Origin: Streptomyces sp. 8L
Lineage (GTDB): Bacteria; Actinomycetota; Actinomycetes; Streptomycetales; Streptomycetaceae
Length of the DNA stretch: 45,483 bases
Assembly (NCBI RefSeq): GCF_020176795.1
Contig: NZ_JAIUKE010000040.1
Span: 1 to 45,483, forward strand
Direction: 5' to 3'
The first letter of the stretch is position 1, and each line of letters opens with the position of its first letter. Below the pieces are notes generated by a model. The model saw nothing but the letters and a program-made list of their open reading frames with translations, was not told where the DNA came from and searched no databases. Of the stretch, positions 1 through 8,496 are shown in pieces. A program made the position numbers and the translations under genes.

Positions 1-252
1 GCTCCCCCGGAGCCATCGCGAGCCCCCGCGAGCCCTTCGCAGCCGCCTGGCGCGGTCCCCGCGGAGTGCCGAGCTGGAAATACGGCGGAAAAACTCGGTG
101 GTCCCCGACTACTGACAGATCAAGAAACGCCGGGTACCGTCACCTCCAGTTCACCCAGGTGGACGAGACCTCTCTTCCACTCGATCGTGGAAGATCCATT
201 CCTTTACTCGGATCGTCCGGCACGTTCCTGCCGGTGAAGGGACATGTTTGCC
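1..252. other. Non-coding leader region before msiK
   Basis: I see no convincing gene here. The first 60 bases contain short GC-rich repeats of the type GAGCCCCCGCGAGCCC. The stretch before msiK should hold its promoter, but no clear -35/-10 pair stands out. GAAGG at 236-240 is the ribosome-binding site of msiK. Confidence 0.5.
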
Positions 253-1380
253 ATGGCTACTGTCACGTTCGACAAGGCGACCCGCATATACCCGGGTGGC
301 ACCAAGCCCGCCGTTGACCAGCTCAACATCGACATCGCGGACGGCGAGTTCCTCGTCCTCGTCGGTCCCTCCGGCTGTGGCAAGTCGACCTCGCTCCGCA
401 TGCTCGCGGGCCTTGAGGACGTCAACGACGGCGCGATCCGCATCGGTGAGCGCGACGTCACGCACCTCCCGCCGAAGGACCGGGACATCGCCATGGTGTT
501 CCAGAACTACGCGCTCTACCCGCACATGTCCGTCGCCGACAACATGGGCTTCGCCCTGAAGATCGCCGGCGTGAACAAGACCGAGATCCGGGCGAAGGTC
601 GAGGAAGCCGCGAAGATCCTCGACCTCTCCGAGTACCTGGACCGCAAGCCGAAGGCGCTCTCCGGCGGTCAGCGGCAGCGTGTCGCGATGGGCCGCGCGA
701 TCGTCCGTGAGCCGCAGGTCTTCCTCATGGACGAGCCGCTGTCGAACCTCGACGCCAAGCTGCGCGTCTCCACCCGTACGCAGATCGCGTCGCTCCAGCG
801 CCGTCTCGGCATCACCACGGTCTACGTCACGCACGACCAGGTCGAGGCCATGACCATGGGCGACCGCGTCGCGGTCCTCAAGGACGGTCTGCTCCAGCAG
901 GTCGACTCGCCGCGCAACATGTACGACCGCCCGGCCAACCTCTTCGTCGCCGGCTTCATCGGCTCCCCCGCGATGAACCTCATCGAGGTCCCCATCACGG
1001 ACGGCGGCGTGAAGTTCGGCAACAGCGTCGTCCCGGTGAACCGCGACGCGCTGAAGGCCGCGGCCGACAAGGGCGACAAGACCGTGACCGTGGGCGTCCG
1101 CCCCGAGCACTTCGACATCAGCACCGGCGCGGACTCCGACGCGAAGACGCTGAGCAAGGACACGGCCCCCGGCCTTGAAGTCACCGTCAACGTGGTCGAG
1201 GAGACCGGCGCCGACGCCTTCATCTTCGGCACGATCGAGGTCGGCGGCGAGCGCCGCGACCTGGTCATCCGCGGCAACAGCCGCGCGGTGCCGGAGAAGG
1301 GCGCGACCCTCAACGTCGTGCCGCGCGCGGGCGAGTCCCACGTCTTCTCCACCTCGACGGGCGAGCGCCTCAGCGACTGA
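253..1380 (+). CDS. msiK: Multiple-sugar ABC importer ATPase MsiK
   Basis: A 375-residue ATPase that powers several sugar ABC importers whose own operons lack an ATPase (in Streptomyces: cellobiose, maltose, chitobiose and xylobiose systems). It acts on the cytoplasmic face of the membrane. Visible motifs are Walker A GPSGCGKST (38-46), the Q-loop Gln84, signature LSGGQ (136-140), Walker B FLMDEP (157-162) and the H-loop His194. The last 130 residues form the MalK-type OB-fold regulatory domain. The protein matches Streptomyces MsiK almost residue by residue over the nucleotide-binding domain. I chose ATG 253 because it gives the familiar MATVTFDKATR start. An in-frame ATG at 244 lies only 3 nt after GAAGG, too close to be likely. 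The gene stands alone and is followed by a strong hairpin, as expected for a stand-alone shared ATPase. Confidence 0.95.
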   Translation: MATVTFDKATRIYPGGTKPAVDQLNIDIADGEFLVLVGPSGCGKSTSLRMLAGLEDVNDGAIRIGERDVTHLPPKDRDIAMVFQNYALYPHMSVADNMGFALKIAGVNKTEIRAKVEEAAKILDLSEYLDRKPKALSGGQRQRVAMGRAIVREPQVFLMDEPLSNLDAKLRVSTRTQIASLQRRLGITTVYVTHDQVEAMTMGDRVAVLKDGLLQQVDSPRNMYDRPANLFVAGFIGSPAMNLIEVPITDGGVKFGNSVVPVNRDALKAAADKGDKTVTVGVRPEHFDISTGADSDAKTLSKDTAPGLEVTVNVVEETGADAFIFGTIEVGGERRDLVIRGNSRAVPEKGATLNVVPRAGESHVFSTSTGERLSD

Positions 1381-1456
1381 CGCGCAGCGCGGCGCGAGAC
1401 CGGCCGCGCGACGGCGAGACCCTCGCGGAATCGCTCCGACCGCGTCCGACACGGGC

Positions 1457-1519
1457 GGGATCGCCTCCGGCAGGAGCGGGATCGCGTCCGACAGGAGCCG
1501 GATCGCCTCCGACAGCAGT
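1457..1519. repeat. Three 21-bp tandem repeats
   Basis: Units at 1457-1477, 1478-1498 and 1499-1519 share the pattern GGATCGCNTCCGNCAG. Degraded copies precede them from about 1426. The array lies between the msiK stop and its terminator hairpin. It has no open coding role, and its function is unknown. Confidence 0.75.
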
Positions 1520-1522
1520 GGC

Positions 1523-1562
1523 CGTGTGGCCCCGTACCTCTTCGCGGGTACGGGGCCACACG
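1523..1562 (+). terminator. Terminator hairpin after msiK
   Basis: A perfect 16-bp stem (CGTGTGGCCCCGTACC at 1523-1538, complement at 1547-1562) with an 8-nt loop. There is no U-tract, which is usual for Streptomyces terminators. Confidence 0.85.
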
Positions 1563-1734
1563 TGTGTCCGCGCCGTGGGAGGGGCACCGGCGGTGCCGGG
1601 GGGCTACGGGTTCCGCGTGACGTACGCCGGTACGGGCCGCCCGCGAACGGCCCCCGTCAACACGGGATTCGAAAAAACCCTTCGAACCATCCCTCACGCG
1701 GGTGACTAAATGTCGCCATATCACTACCGGCCGC

Positions 1735-1747
1735 TACGCTCGCCCTC
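1735..1747 (+). promoter_or_regulatory. Leaderless -10 box for the secreted protein gene
   Basis: TACGCT at 1735-1740 is followed by exactly 7 nt and then the GTG start at 1748. This is the leaderless-transcript geometry seen repeatedly in this window. Confidence 0.65.
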
Positions 1748-2167
1748 GTGACCCACTCAGCGCGGCGTATCGGCCGAACTCTCGCATTCGTACTGCCCGT
1801 CGTCCTGGTGCTGTCCGGGACCCTCGCGGTGGCCCGTGTCCCCTGGGCGACGACGCCCGGGACGCAGGCCCTGACGGCCTCCTCGGAGACCGCGTCGGCT
1901 CCTGCCAAGTCCCGTACGCCCCAGGACATCCTCCGGGACAAGCTCCTCGTGGAGCTTCAGGAGAAGGACCCGGGCATCGCCCTCACGCACCTCCAGCGCG
2001 AGGTCGAGGCGCGCCCCTCGCTCGCCAAGCACTGCATGTCGATCGCGCGGGCCCTCGGCCGCGCCGCGGTCCAGCACTACGGCCCCACGCGCGCGCAGTC
2101 GTTCTCACGGCCCGTGTGCGACACGTCGTTCGCGTACGGCGTCTCGCAGCAGGCGGCCGGCAGCTGA
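1748..2167 (+). CDS. Small secreted or membrane-anchored protein, unknown function
   Basis: 139 residues starting at GTG 1748, supported by the -10 box TACGCT 7 nt upstream. The N-terminus has basic residues (SARRIGR) followed by a hydrophobic stretch (about 11-29), so the protein is exported or anchored once in the membrane. The mature part is rich in Ala and charged residues, with two cysteines (in HCMSIAR and VCDTSFA) that could pair outside the cell. I do not recognise a domain. It lies between msiK and a nucleotidyltransferase gene but has its own promoter. Confidence 0.7.
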   Translation: MTHSARRIGRTLAFVLPVVLVLSGTLAVARVPWATTPGTQALTASSETASAPAKSRTPQDILRDKLLVELQEKDPGIALTHLQREVEARPSLAKHCMSIARALGRAAVQHYGPTRAQSFSRPVCDTSFAYGVSQQAAGS

Positions 2168-2250
2168 TCCGTACGGGCCCGGCAGAAACCCCTGCCCCCG
2201 GGTCCCCCGGCCTCCCGCATCCTCGGCGGTGTTCGCCGCGCCGTCCCGCA

Positions 2251-2263
2251 TAGGGTGCACGCC
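2251..2263 (+). promoter_or_regulatory. Leaderless -10 box for the nucleotidyltransferase gene
   Basis: TAGGGT at 2251-2256 is followed by 7 nt and then ATG 2264. This fixes the start and argues against the in-frame GTG at 2255. Confidence 0.65.
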
Positions 2264-2998
2264 ATGCATACGTTTCCGACGCAGGCGGTCGTACTGGCGG
2301 GCGGCCAGGGGTCCCGGCTGCGCCCGTACACCGACGACCGCCCGAAGCCGATGGTCGAGATCCCCGGGACGGGGACCCCGATCATCGGCCATCAGCTGTC
2401 CTGGCTCGCCGCGGAGGGCGTGACGGACGCCGTCGTGTCCTGCGGCCATCTCGCCGAGGTCCTCCAGGAGTGGCTGGAGTCGGCGGCGGCGCAACTGCCG
2501 TTGCGGGTCACGACGGTGGTGGAGTCGGAGCCCCTGGGGCGTGGCGGCGGCCTCAAGCACGCTGCGGCGCATCTGCCCGACGCCCACAAGCCCTGGTACG
2601 CGACGAACGGCGACATCTGGACGCGGTTCTCGCTGCGCGAGATGGCGGCGTTCCACGGGGAGCGCGACGCGACGGCGACACTCGCCCTGGCCCGGCCCCG
2701 CATCCCCTGGGGAGCCGTGGAGACCGACGAGTTCGGGCACGTCCTCGACTTCATCGAGGCGCCGCCCTCGCCCTATCTGATCAACGCCGGTGTGTACGTG
2801 TTCTCCTCGGACTTCACCGCACTGCTGCCGGACCGCGGCGACCACGAACGCACCACCTTCCCCCGCCTGGCCCGTGAACGGCGCCTGGCGGGCTTCCCGT
2901 TGCCGCAGGGCGCGTACTGGCGCGCCATCGACACCGCGAAGGACCTGACCCAGGCGGCGAAGGAACTCGCGGCGGGAACCACACTGCCGCCCGCGTAG
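2264..2998 (+). CDS. Sugar-1-phosphate nucleotidyltransferase family protein
   Basis: 244 residues of the NTP-transferase fold that couples an NTP to a sugar-1-phosphate (RmlA/GlmU/ManC-like). The N-terminal signature AVVLAGGQGSRLRPYT followed by RPKPMVEIPG (about 8-36) binds the nucleotide and is intact. Downstream, NGDIWT carries the metal-binding Asp. The protein lacks a C-terminal left-handed helix domain, so it is the short single-domain form. Substrate cannot be told from sequence; mannose-1-phosphate or glucose-1-phosphate are the usual candidates. It is monocistronic and converges on the DoxX gene through a shared hairpin. Confidence 0.85.
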   Translation: MHTFPTQAVVLAGGQGSRLRPYTDDRPKPMVEIPGTGTPIIGHQLSWLAAEGVTDAVVSCGHLAEVLQEWLESAAAQLPLRVTTVVESEPLGRGGGLKHAAAHLPDAHKPWYATNGDIWTRFSLREMAAFHGERDATATLALARPRIPWGAVETDEFGHVLDFIEAPPSPYLINAGVYVFSSDFTALLPDRGDHERTTFPRLARERRLAGFPLPQGAYWRAIDTAKDLTQAAKELAAGTTLPPA

Positions 2999-3059
2999 CG
3001 CACGGACCGCCCGCACCGCCCGGCTTGCGTGGTTCACACAAGCCGCATCGTCCGCGCAG

Positions 3060-3102
3060 AAGGGGCGTCGAGCCGGCCGCTGGTGCCGTCCCGACGCCCC
3101 TT
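3060..3102. terminator. Convergent terminator hairpin
   Basis: Perfect 11-bp stem (AAGGGGCGTCG at 3060-3070, complement at 3092-3102) with a 21-nt loop. It lies between the converging nucleotidyltransferase and DoxX genes, so it can serve both. Confidence 0.7.
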
Positions 3103-3186
3103 CGGCGTCCCACTTCCGCCCGACGACGCAGCCCACGCCCCCCGACGCCGCCCGTCGGCCGAGCAGACGCCGCCGGTCGCCGCCCG

Positions 3187-5127
3187 TCAGCCGAGCAGGC
3201 CGCCGATGGGGTTTCCGCCGCCGGAGGACGAGCCGCCCGACGCGTCGCCGCCCTCGCCGCTGCCCGACGACTCCTGGCCGCCTGAGGACGAGGAACCGGC
3301 GCTCGCTGAACCGCTCGTGGACGGTGCGACGTTCTGGCCGCCCGTCGCGGGCGGCGCCTGCTGGTGCGTCGCACCCGACGTGGCCTGCGTACCGCCGCCG
3401 CTTCCGCTGTGTGTGGGTACGCCGCCCAGCGTGGCGCCCGTACCGGTGCCGCCGCCCGTCTCGGTGGTGGCGCCCGGGGTGCCGGGGGCGGAGTGGCCGG
3501 ACGCGGCCGGGCCCCCGGAGTGGCCGGCGGACGGCTCCTGGCTGTGCGTGGCTCCCTTGCCGTGCCCGCTCGTGCCGGGGGTCCCCGAGGCACTGGCGCG
3601 GTTCGCGGAGTTCTGCGGCATCGGCTCGCCGGGGAGCTGGTTCACGGGATCGTGGTTGGGGCCGGGAACGGTGACCACGCCCGACGAGCGGACCGCGCCG
3701 CCGAGCACCGAACCCACCAGCAGGGTCAGGCCGATGACCACGCTCGCGACCACCGTGCCCCGCCGCAGCACGTAGCGGCGCAGGTCCAGCAGGCTGGAGC
3801 GCGGGCCGAGCCTGCGCCACGCGTCGCCTGCCAGCTTGCCGTCCACGGAGTAGACGGGCGCTCCCGCGATGATCAGCGGGGACCAGGCGGCCAGGTAGAT
3901 GAAGTCGGGTGCGTCGTACGCGGGGACGGTCTTCCAGCTGACCGTGACCAGCAGGGCCGCCGACAGCAGCGCGCCGAGCGAGGCGGCGACACGCTGCCAG
4001 AGCCCGAGCGCGGTCAGCACCCCGGCGACGATCTGGAGGAACGCCACGCTCAGGCCGGAGCCGACCGGGTGGGAGAGCGCGAACTCGCGCAGCGGTTCCG
4101 CGAGTGCCCACGGGTGCAGCGAGGTCAGCCACTTGACCATGGAGCCGCGCTCGCCGCCGTCGAAGTAGACGGGGTCGCACAGCTTGCCCATGCCCGCGTA
4201 CACGGAGATGAGGCCGAGGAAGACGCGCAGCGGGAGCAGCACCACACCGAGGTTCATCCGGCGGCCGGGGAAGTACGCGTGGCGCACCGCCGTCTCGCTC
4301 CCGGCGGTCCGCACACGCCGCCGGGAGCCGGTGTCGGTCAGCTCCTCGTCGGGCGTGAGGTCGTACGCGCCGGTCTCGTCGTCGTCCCCGGGCACGCCGT
4401 CCTGGCTGTACAGGTCGTCGGAGCCATGGAGCTCGTCGCGGTCGTCGCGCTCGTGGAGGCCGTCGCGGCCGTACCGGCGGCCGCCGTCCCGGTCGTACGG
4501 GCTGCCGTGACCGTCTCCCTGGCCACCGGGCGCGACGGGCGCCGCCGGGGCGTCGTACGCGCCGACGGCCTGCCGCATGGGAGGAAGCAGCGGCCCGTTG
4601 CCCCGGCCGCGGCCCCCGGCCACCGGGGTCTGCACGGTGTTGTCGCCGTCGACCTGGACGCGCGGGATGACCTGCGTGGCACCCGCGTCGTACGAGCGGG
4701 TGTCGTACGGCCGGGTGTCGTACGAGCGCGGGCCCTCGAACCCGCCGCCCACGACCGGGGCACCGCCGCGCGCGGTGGTCGCGCCGGAGTTGCGTACGGC
4801 CCGGAGCAGACCGCTCGCGGCGGGGTCGCCCGGCTCCGATCTGCCGCTCCACACGACGGGCGCCCTGCGACGCCCGGCGCCCGTGCCGCGCGGCGCGTTC
4901 GCGTCGCGGACCGCCGGGATGCGCGCGGTGTCGCCGACTCCCGCTCCGACCGGTGCGCCGCGCTGCGCGGCCGCACGGCGCGGAGCCGGGCGGCTGGGCG
5001 TCGCGAGCTTCACGCGGAAGCTCGCGTGATTCACGATGACCTGCGCGGGATCGCTGTCCACCTTGAGCATGCTCAGGGGCGGTTGATCGTCGAACCCGGA
5101 CCGGGGCGTTCTGGTGTCCACACTCAT
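3187..5127 (-). CDS. DoxX-family membrane protein with long disordered ends
   Basis: 646 residues. The centre (from RMNLGVVLLPLRVFLGL, roughly residue 290, to the SSVLGG-type helix near 500) holds a DoxX/TQO-small-subunit domain with about four to five membrane helices, including the motif FLGLISVYAGMGKL. About 280 N-terminal residues are cytoplasmic, low-complexity and rich in Arg, Gly and repeated SYDTRPYDTRSYD. The last 130 residues are an extracytoplasmic Gly/Ser/Thr-rich tail. DoxX proteins are linked to quinone or thiol redox chemistry, but the role in Streptomyces is not established. The start ATG at 5127 gives MSVDTRTPRSG. No strong Shine-Dalgarno is visible. Confidence 0.85.
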   Translation of the reverse strand: MSVDTRTPRSGFDDQPPLSMLKVDSDPAQVIVNHASFRVKLATPSRPAPRRAAAQRGAPVGAGVGDTARIPAVRDANAPRGTGAGRRRAPVVWSGRSEPGDPAASGLLRAVRNSGATTARGGAPVVGGGFEGPRSYDTRPYDTRSYDAGATQVIPRVQVDGDNTVQTPVAGGRGRGNGPLLPPMRQAVGAYDAPAAPVAPGGQGDGHGSPYDRDGGRRYGRDGLHERDDRDELHGSDDLYSQDGVPGDDDETGAYDLTPDEELTDTGSRRRVRTAGSETAVRHAYFPGRRMNLGVVLLPLRVFLGLISVYAGMGKLCDPVYFDGGERGSMVKWLTSLHPWALAEPLREFALSHPVGSGLSVAFLQIVAGVLTALGLWQRVAASLGALLSAALLVTVSWKTVPAYDAPDFIYLAAWSPLIIAGAPVYSVDGKLAGDAWRRLGPRSSLLDLRRYVLRRGTVVASVVIGLTLLVGSVLGGAVRSSGVVTVPGPNHDPVNQLPGEPMPQNSANRASASGTPGTSGHGKGATHSQEPSAGHSGGPAASGHSAPGTPGATTETGGGTGTGATLGGVPTHSGSGGGTQATSGATHQQAPPATGGQNVAPSTSGSASAGSSSSGGQESSGSGEGGDASGGSSSGGGNPIGGLLG

Positions 5128-5206
5128 CTAACCGAGTGACCTGTGTTTAGGACACTGCCTTGACATGCGGGAAATGTCCGAGACCCGTCAAGATCATTCC
5201 CTCGCC

Positions 5207-5282
5207 GCCGCGTTCAGCCGCCGCATCCAGCCCCGCGTTCGGCCCCGCATCCAGCCCCGCGTTCAGCCACCGCGTTCAGCCG
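5207..5282. repeat. Imperfect 12-bp tandem repeats
   Basis: Alternating 12-mers GCATCCAGCCCC and GCGTTCGGCCCC or GCGTTCAGCCAC. The 20-mer starting CCGCATCCAGCC occurs identically at 5221-5240 and 5245-5264. Confidence 0.7.
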
Positions 5283-5406
5283 CTGAGTTTCAGCGGCCCC
5301 GTCGACCTCCCCCGGCCGTACGGGCCTCCCGCGGCGTCAGCGGTCCCGGCCACAGGGTCCGCACAGCGATGGACGGAGCGGCTGATCGGTTGCCTGCCTC
5401 CTCCGG

Positions 5407-5428
5407 TTCTCACGTAATTCTCACATCG
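5407..5428. promoter_or_regulatory. Two 11-nt direct repeats (possible regulator site)
   Basis: TTCTCACGTAA (5407-5417) is followed directly by TTCTCACATCG (5418-5428). The 11-nt period is that of response-regulator sites such as PHO boxes. The 7-mer is not the PHO consensus GTTCACC, so the binder is unknown. Confidence 0.35.
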
Positions 5429-5731
5429 TGTGCGTGCGCTCGTGAGGGCGCTCTCAGAATCACGGCATAGAAATCACGTGAGACGGAGGGGCGTTCGGGC
5501 CGGTCCGGGGGACCCCGGAGCGATGCCGGACGGGGTCGGGCGGCGCCGGGGACGAGACCGGGCGCTGCCCGGGCAGGGCCGGGCCGCTGCCCGAGTGCCG
5601 CCCGGACACCGCCGGGCCGGCCGGGCGGCGCCGACGCCCGCCCGACGCCGAGGCGGACAGTGACACCGCCGCCGACGCCTTCCCAGGTCGAACCATGTGC
5701 CGAACCGTGCTTTGTGAAGGATGTGCGCACC

Positions 5732-6571
5732 ATGCCTGCCAGCCGTACCGGAATGCGGGCCGCCGCCCGTACCGCCCGCCGCGCCCTCGGCCGGGTGAGA
5801 GCGCGGGCCGCGGGCCGGCCCGTTCCGGCGGCCCCGGCGCCCAAGGGCCAACGGCTCGTACCCTCGCCCGTGTTCGTGATGTCGTCGGTACGGTCGGGCT
5901 CGACGCTGCTGCGGGTGATCCTCAACAGCCACCCGCAGATCCGCGCGCCGCACGAGATGCACCTGCGGACCCTGGAGGTCCGGCAGACCAAGGACTACAC
6001 CCAGAAGGCGATGCGGCAGCTCGGCCTCGACAGCGAGGAGCTCGAACACCTGCTGTGGGACCGGGTCCTCCACCGCGAGCTGGCCCACAGCGGCAAGGAA
6101 CTGATCGTCGACAAGACGCCGGGCAACGCGCTGATCTGGCCCAGGCTGCACGAGGCCTGGCCGGACGCCCGTTACCTGTTCCTGCTGCGCCACCCGGCCT
6201 CGATGGTCAGCTCACTGATGAACGGACGGCCCGGCCGGCAGCCGGCACAGACCGTCGCCGAGGTGAAGCGGTACGTGGACGCGGTCGACGAGGCACGGGG
6301 CCGGCTGCCGGGACTCACCGTGCGCTACGAGGAGTTGACCGAACACCCGATCGACGTCACCCGCGAGATCTGCGCCTTTCTCGGGGTGGAGTGGAACGAG
6401 GGCATGCTGGAGTACGGAAAACAGGAGCACGGCCCGTTCCAGGCCTACATCGGCGACTGGAGCGACACCATCAAATCGGGCAAGATCCAACGAGCGCGTG
6501 AACTGCCCGGGCCCGACGAGGTGCCGGATTCCTTGAGGGAGGTCACGCGCCGCTGGGGATACGAATGTTGA
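5732..6571 (+). CDS. Sulfotransferase family protein
   Basis: 279 residues that probably transfer sulfate from PAPS to a carbohydrate or small acceptor. The 5'-phosphosulfate loop SVRSGSTLL lies at 52-60 and the 3'-phosphate motif FLLRHPASMVSS at about 150-161, both intact. The LTVRYEELTEHP segment is also typical of the family. I chose ATG 5732 because GAAGG (5716-5720) lies 11 nt upstream; longer in-frame starts exist at 5660 and 5714 without better signals. The first 40 residues are basic and low-complexity. The stop overlaps the start of a family-2 glycosyltransferase, so the two are translationally coupled and probably act on one glycan. Confidence 0.85.
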   Translation: MPASRTGMRAAARTARRALGRVRARAAGRPVPAAPAPKGQRLVPSPVFVMSSVRSGSTLLRVILNSHPQIRAPHEMHLRTLEVRQTKDYTQKAMRQLGLDSEELEHLLWDRVLHRELAHSGKELIVDKTPGNALIWPRLHEAWPDARYLFLLRHPASMVSSLMNGRPGRQPAQTVAEVKRYVDAVDEARGRLPGLTVRYEELTEHPIDVTREICAFLGVEWNEGMLEYGKQEHGPFQAYIGDWSDTIKSGKIQRARELPGPDEVPDSLREVTRRWGYEC

Positions 6572-8268
6572 GCAGTCCGAACGAACCGACCACCGACGGG
6601 CCCCGTACGACCAACGGAACCCGCACCACCGACGAGACCCGCACGACCCCCGGTCCGGCAGCCGCGAAGACGCCCGGCCAGGACCCCGATCCCGCGCCCG
6701 GTTCCGCGCCCGGCCCCGACCGCGATCCCGCGCCCGATACCGCCTCCGGCGAGGCGCCCTCTGAGGTGAAGGTCTCGGTGGTGGTCGCCGTCTACAACCC
6801 CGGGGCGGCGATCGACGAGCTGATCGCGTCCCTGCTGCGGCAGACGATGCCCGCGGGCGCGTGGGAGGCGGTCTTCGTCGACGACGGCTCGACGGACGGC
6901 TCGGGCGCGCGTCTCGACGCGCTGGCCGCGGAGCATCCCGGGTACATCAGGGTCGAGCACATCCCCAACTCCGGCTGGCCGTCCAGGCCCCGCAACATCG
7001 GCATCGGCCTCGCACGCGGCACGTACGTGCAATTCGCGGACCACGACGACTGGTTCGGCGACGAGGCCCTGCAACGCCTCTACGCGTACGCGGAGGAGAA
7101 CGGCGCGGACGTGGTCGTCGGCAAGATGGCGGGGCGCGGCCGGAACGTGCCGCGCGAGCTGTTCCGCAAGAACCGCCCGGACGCGACGCTCGCCAAGGAC
7201 CCGCTGATCGACAGCCTCACCCCGCACAAGATGTTCCGGCGGCGGTTCCTGCTCGACGAGGGCCTGCGCTTTCCCGAGGGCAAGCGGCGCCTTGAGGACC
7301 ATGTGTTCGTCACGGCCGCGTACTTCGCGGCGAACCGCGTCTCCGTCCTGTCCGACTACGTCTGCTACATCCATGTGGCGCTGACGAACGCGTCGAACGC
7401 GGGGTTCCAGCGCTTCGACCCCGCGGGCTACTTCGGCAACCTGCGCGAGGCGCTCGACATCGTGGACGCGCACACGGAGCCCGGCGCCTTCAGGGACCGG
7501 CTGCACCGCAGGTGGCTGCGGGTGGAGATGCTCTCCAGGCTCACGTCGGCCCGCCATCTGGCCGCGCCCGACGAGTGGCGCAGGTCCTTCTTCCACGAGG
7601 TGCGGGCGGTCCTGACCGAGCGCTTCGCGCCGGGCGTCGCCGCCGGCCTGCCCGCGGCACAGCGCGCGCTGGCGGCACTGGTGGAGGCCGACCGCTTCGA
7701 CGCCGTACGGGACCTCGCGCTCTGGGAGTCGGGGGTGCGCGCGAAGGCGACGGCCCGGATCACCGGTGCCCAGGAGATCACGGTGGAGGGCGAGTTGACG
7801 GCGCCGGGCGGCGCGCCGCTGACGTTCCGGACGGTGGAGGGCAAGGACGTCCTCACCCCGCCCGTGGGTGATCTCCCGCCGGCGGTGCTGGATGTCACCG
7901 CGCGGGTCCGGTCCGCCCGGATGGACCTCGTCGCGCGGCGGCACGGGGGCAGCGGCGAGGAGTTCTTCGTACCGGGCGAGATGACCGTCACCCGCGTCCC
8001 GGTGTCGGACGACACCTTCCGCCTGCACCACCGCACCGTCGCGAAACTGGCCCCGGACACTCTCAACTCCGGCCGCAACGCGGGCCAATGGGAGCTCAAG
8101 GCGCGCATCAACAGCTGCGGCTGGACGCAGGACACAGGGCTGCCGGTGTTCCTGAGCATCGCGAGCGACGGCGCCCCGCCCCTGCTCAAGAAGGGCACGG
8201 CCACCCCCTTCATGGCCCGCGTCAAGCGCCGCGCGCGCCGCCTGGCGGGCGGCGGCGGCAGGCGGTAG
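6565..8268 (+). CDS. Family 2 glycosyltransferase
   Basis: 567 residues, starting at ATG 6565 inside the stop region of the sulfotransferase gene (7-nt overlap). Residues 1-65 are Pro/Thr/Asp-rich and disordered. The GT-A fold starts at KVSVVVAVYNPG (69-80), with VDDGSTDGSG (105-114) and a DXD-type metal site ADHDDW (158-163). SGWPSRPRNIGI is typical of the TarP/CapG-like polymer glycosyltransferases. After about residue 350 there is a beta-rich C-terminal half like the C-terminal domains of wall-polymer glycosyltransferases. The enzyme probably decorates a cell-surface polymer. Acceptor and donor are unknown. Confidence 0.85.
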   Translation: MLSSPNEPTTDGPRTTNGTRTTDETRTTPGPAAAKTPGQDPDPAPGSAPGPDRDPAPDTASGEAPSEVKVSVVVAVYNPGAAIDELIASLLRQTMPAGAWEAVFVDDGSTDGSGARLDALAAEHPGYIRVEHIPNSGWPSRPRNIGIGLARGTYVQFADHDDWFGDEALQRLYAYAEENGADVVVGKMAGRGRNVPRELFRKNRPDATLAKDPLIDSLTPHKMFRRRFLLDEGLRFPEGKRRLEDHVFVTAAYFAANRVSVLSDYVCYIHVALTNASNAGFQRFDPAGYFGNLREALDIVDAHTEPGAFRDRLHRRWLRVEMLSRLTSARHLAAPDEWRRSFFHEVRAVLTERFAPGVAAGLPAAQRALAALVEADRFDAVRDLALWESGVRAKATARITGAQEITVEGELTAPGGAPLTFRTVEGKDVLTPPVGDLPPAVLDVTARVRSARMDLVARRHGGSGEEFFVPGEMTVTRVPVSDDTFRLHHRTVAKLAPDTLNSGRNAGQWELKARINSCGWTQDTGLPVFLSIASDGAPPLLKKGTATPFMARVKRRARRLAGGGGRR

Positions 8269-8280
8269 CGGCCCCCGCCC

Positions 8281-8346
8281 CGGCCCCCCCCGCCCCCCCC
8301 GGCCGGGCCCTCCGGCCGGCCGACGCACGGCCCTCCGGCCGGCCGG
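8281..8346 (+). terminator. GC-rich hairpin and repeats after the glycosyltransferase
   Basis: CCGGCCGGCCG at 8312-8322 pairs perfectly with 8336-8346 (13-nt loop). A 17-bp direct repeat (8306-8322 and 8329-8345) creates it. The adjacent poly-C runs at 8284-8300 could contain sequencing errors. Confidence 0.6.
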
Positions 8347-8496
8347 TGCACGGGGGCACCGCGGACAAAGCGCTCCCCGCGGTATGGACCAAGCCCTGTT
8401 CCTTGGCTACGCTCCGCTCAAGTCGCCGTCCGATCACGGCACTTGGGCACCAGCTGTTCCACCCCCACAGTCCGGGACACAGAAGGGCCATCCCCC

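Larger units (their letters stand above)
1381..1747. other. Intergenic region after msiK
   Basis: 367 bases without a gene. It contains three 21-bp tandem units (1457-1519), a 16-bp perfect hairpin (1523-1562) and the leaderless promoter of the next gene (TACGCT at 1735-1740). Confidence 0.6.
5128..5731. other. Divergent intergenic region with short repeats
   Basis: 604 bases between the diverging DoxX and sulfotransferase genes. It holds an imperfect 12-bp repeat array (5207-5282) and two 11-nt direct repeats (5407-5428). GAAGG at 5716-5720 is the ribosome-binding site of the sulfotransferase gene. I see no supported gene. Confidence 0.6.

Noticed and set aside
149..155. GTTCACC before msiK as a PHO box
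   Set aside because: A single heptamer with no second unit at 11-nt spacing.
2105..4852. Very long open frames opposite the DoxX gene and in many other places (for example 915 residues on the minus strand)
   Set aside because: High GC content leaves few stops, so long shadow frames are expected. Their residue composition (runs of Arg, Pro, Ala, Gly) is unlike real proteins, and the alternative frames have clear domains.
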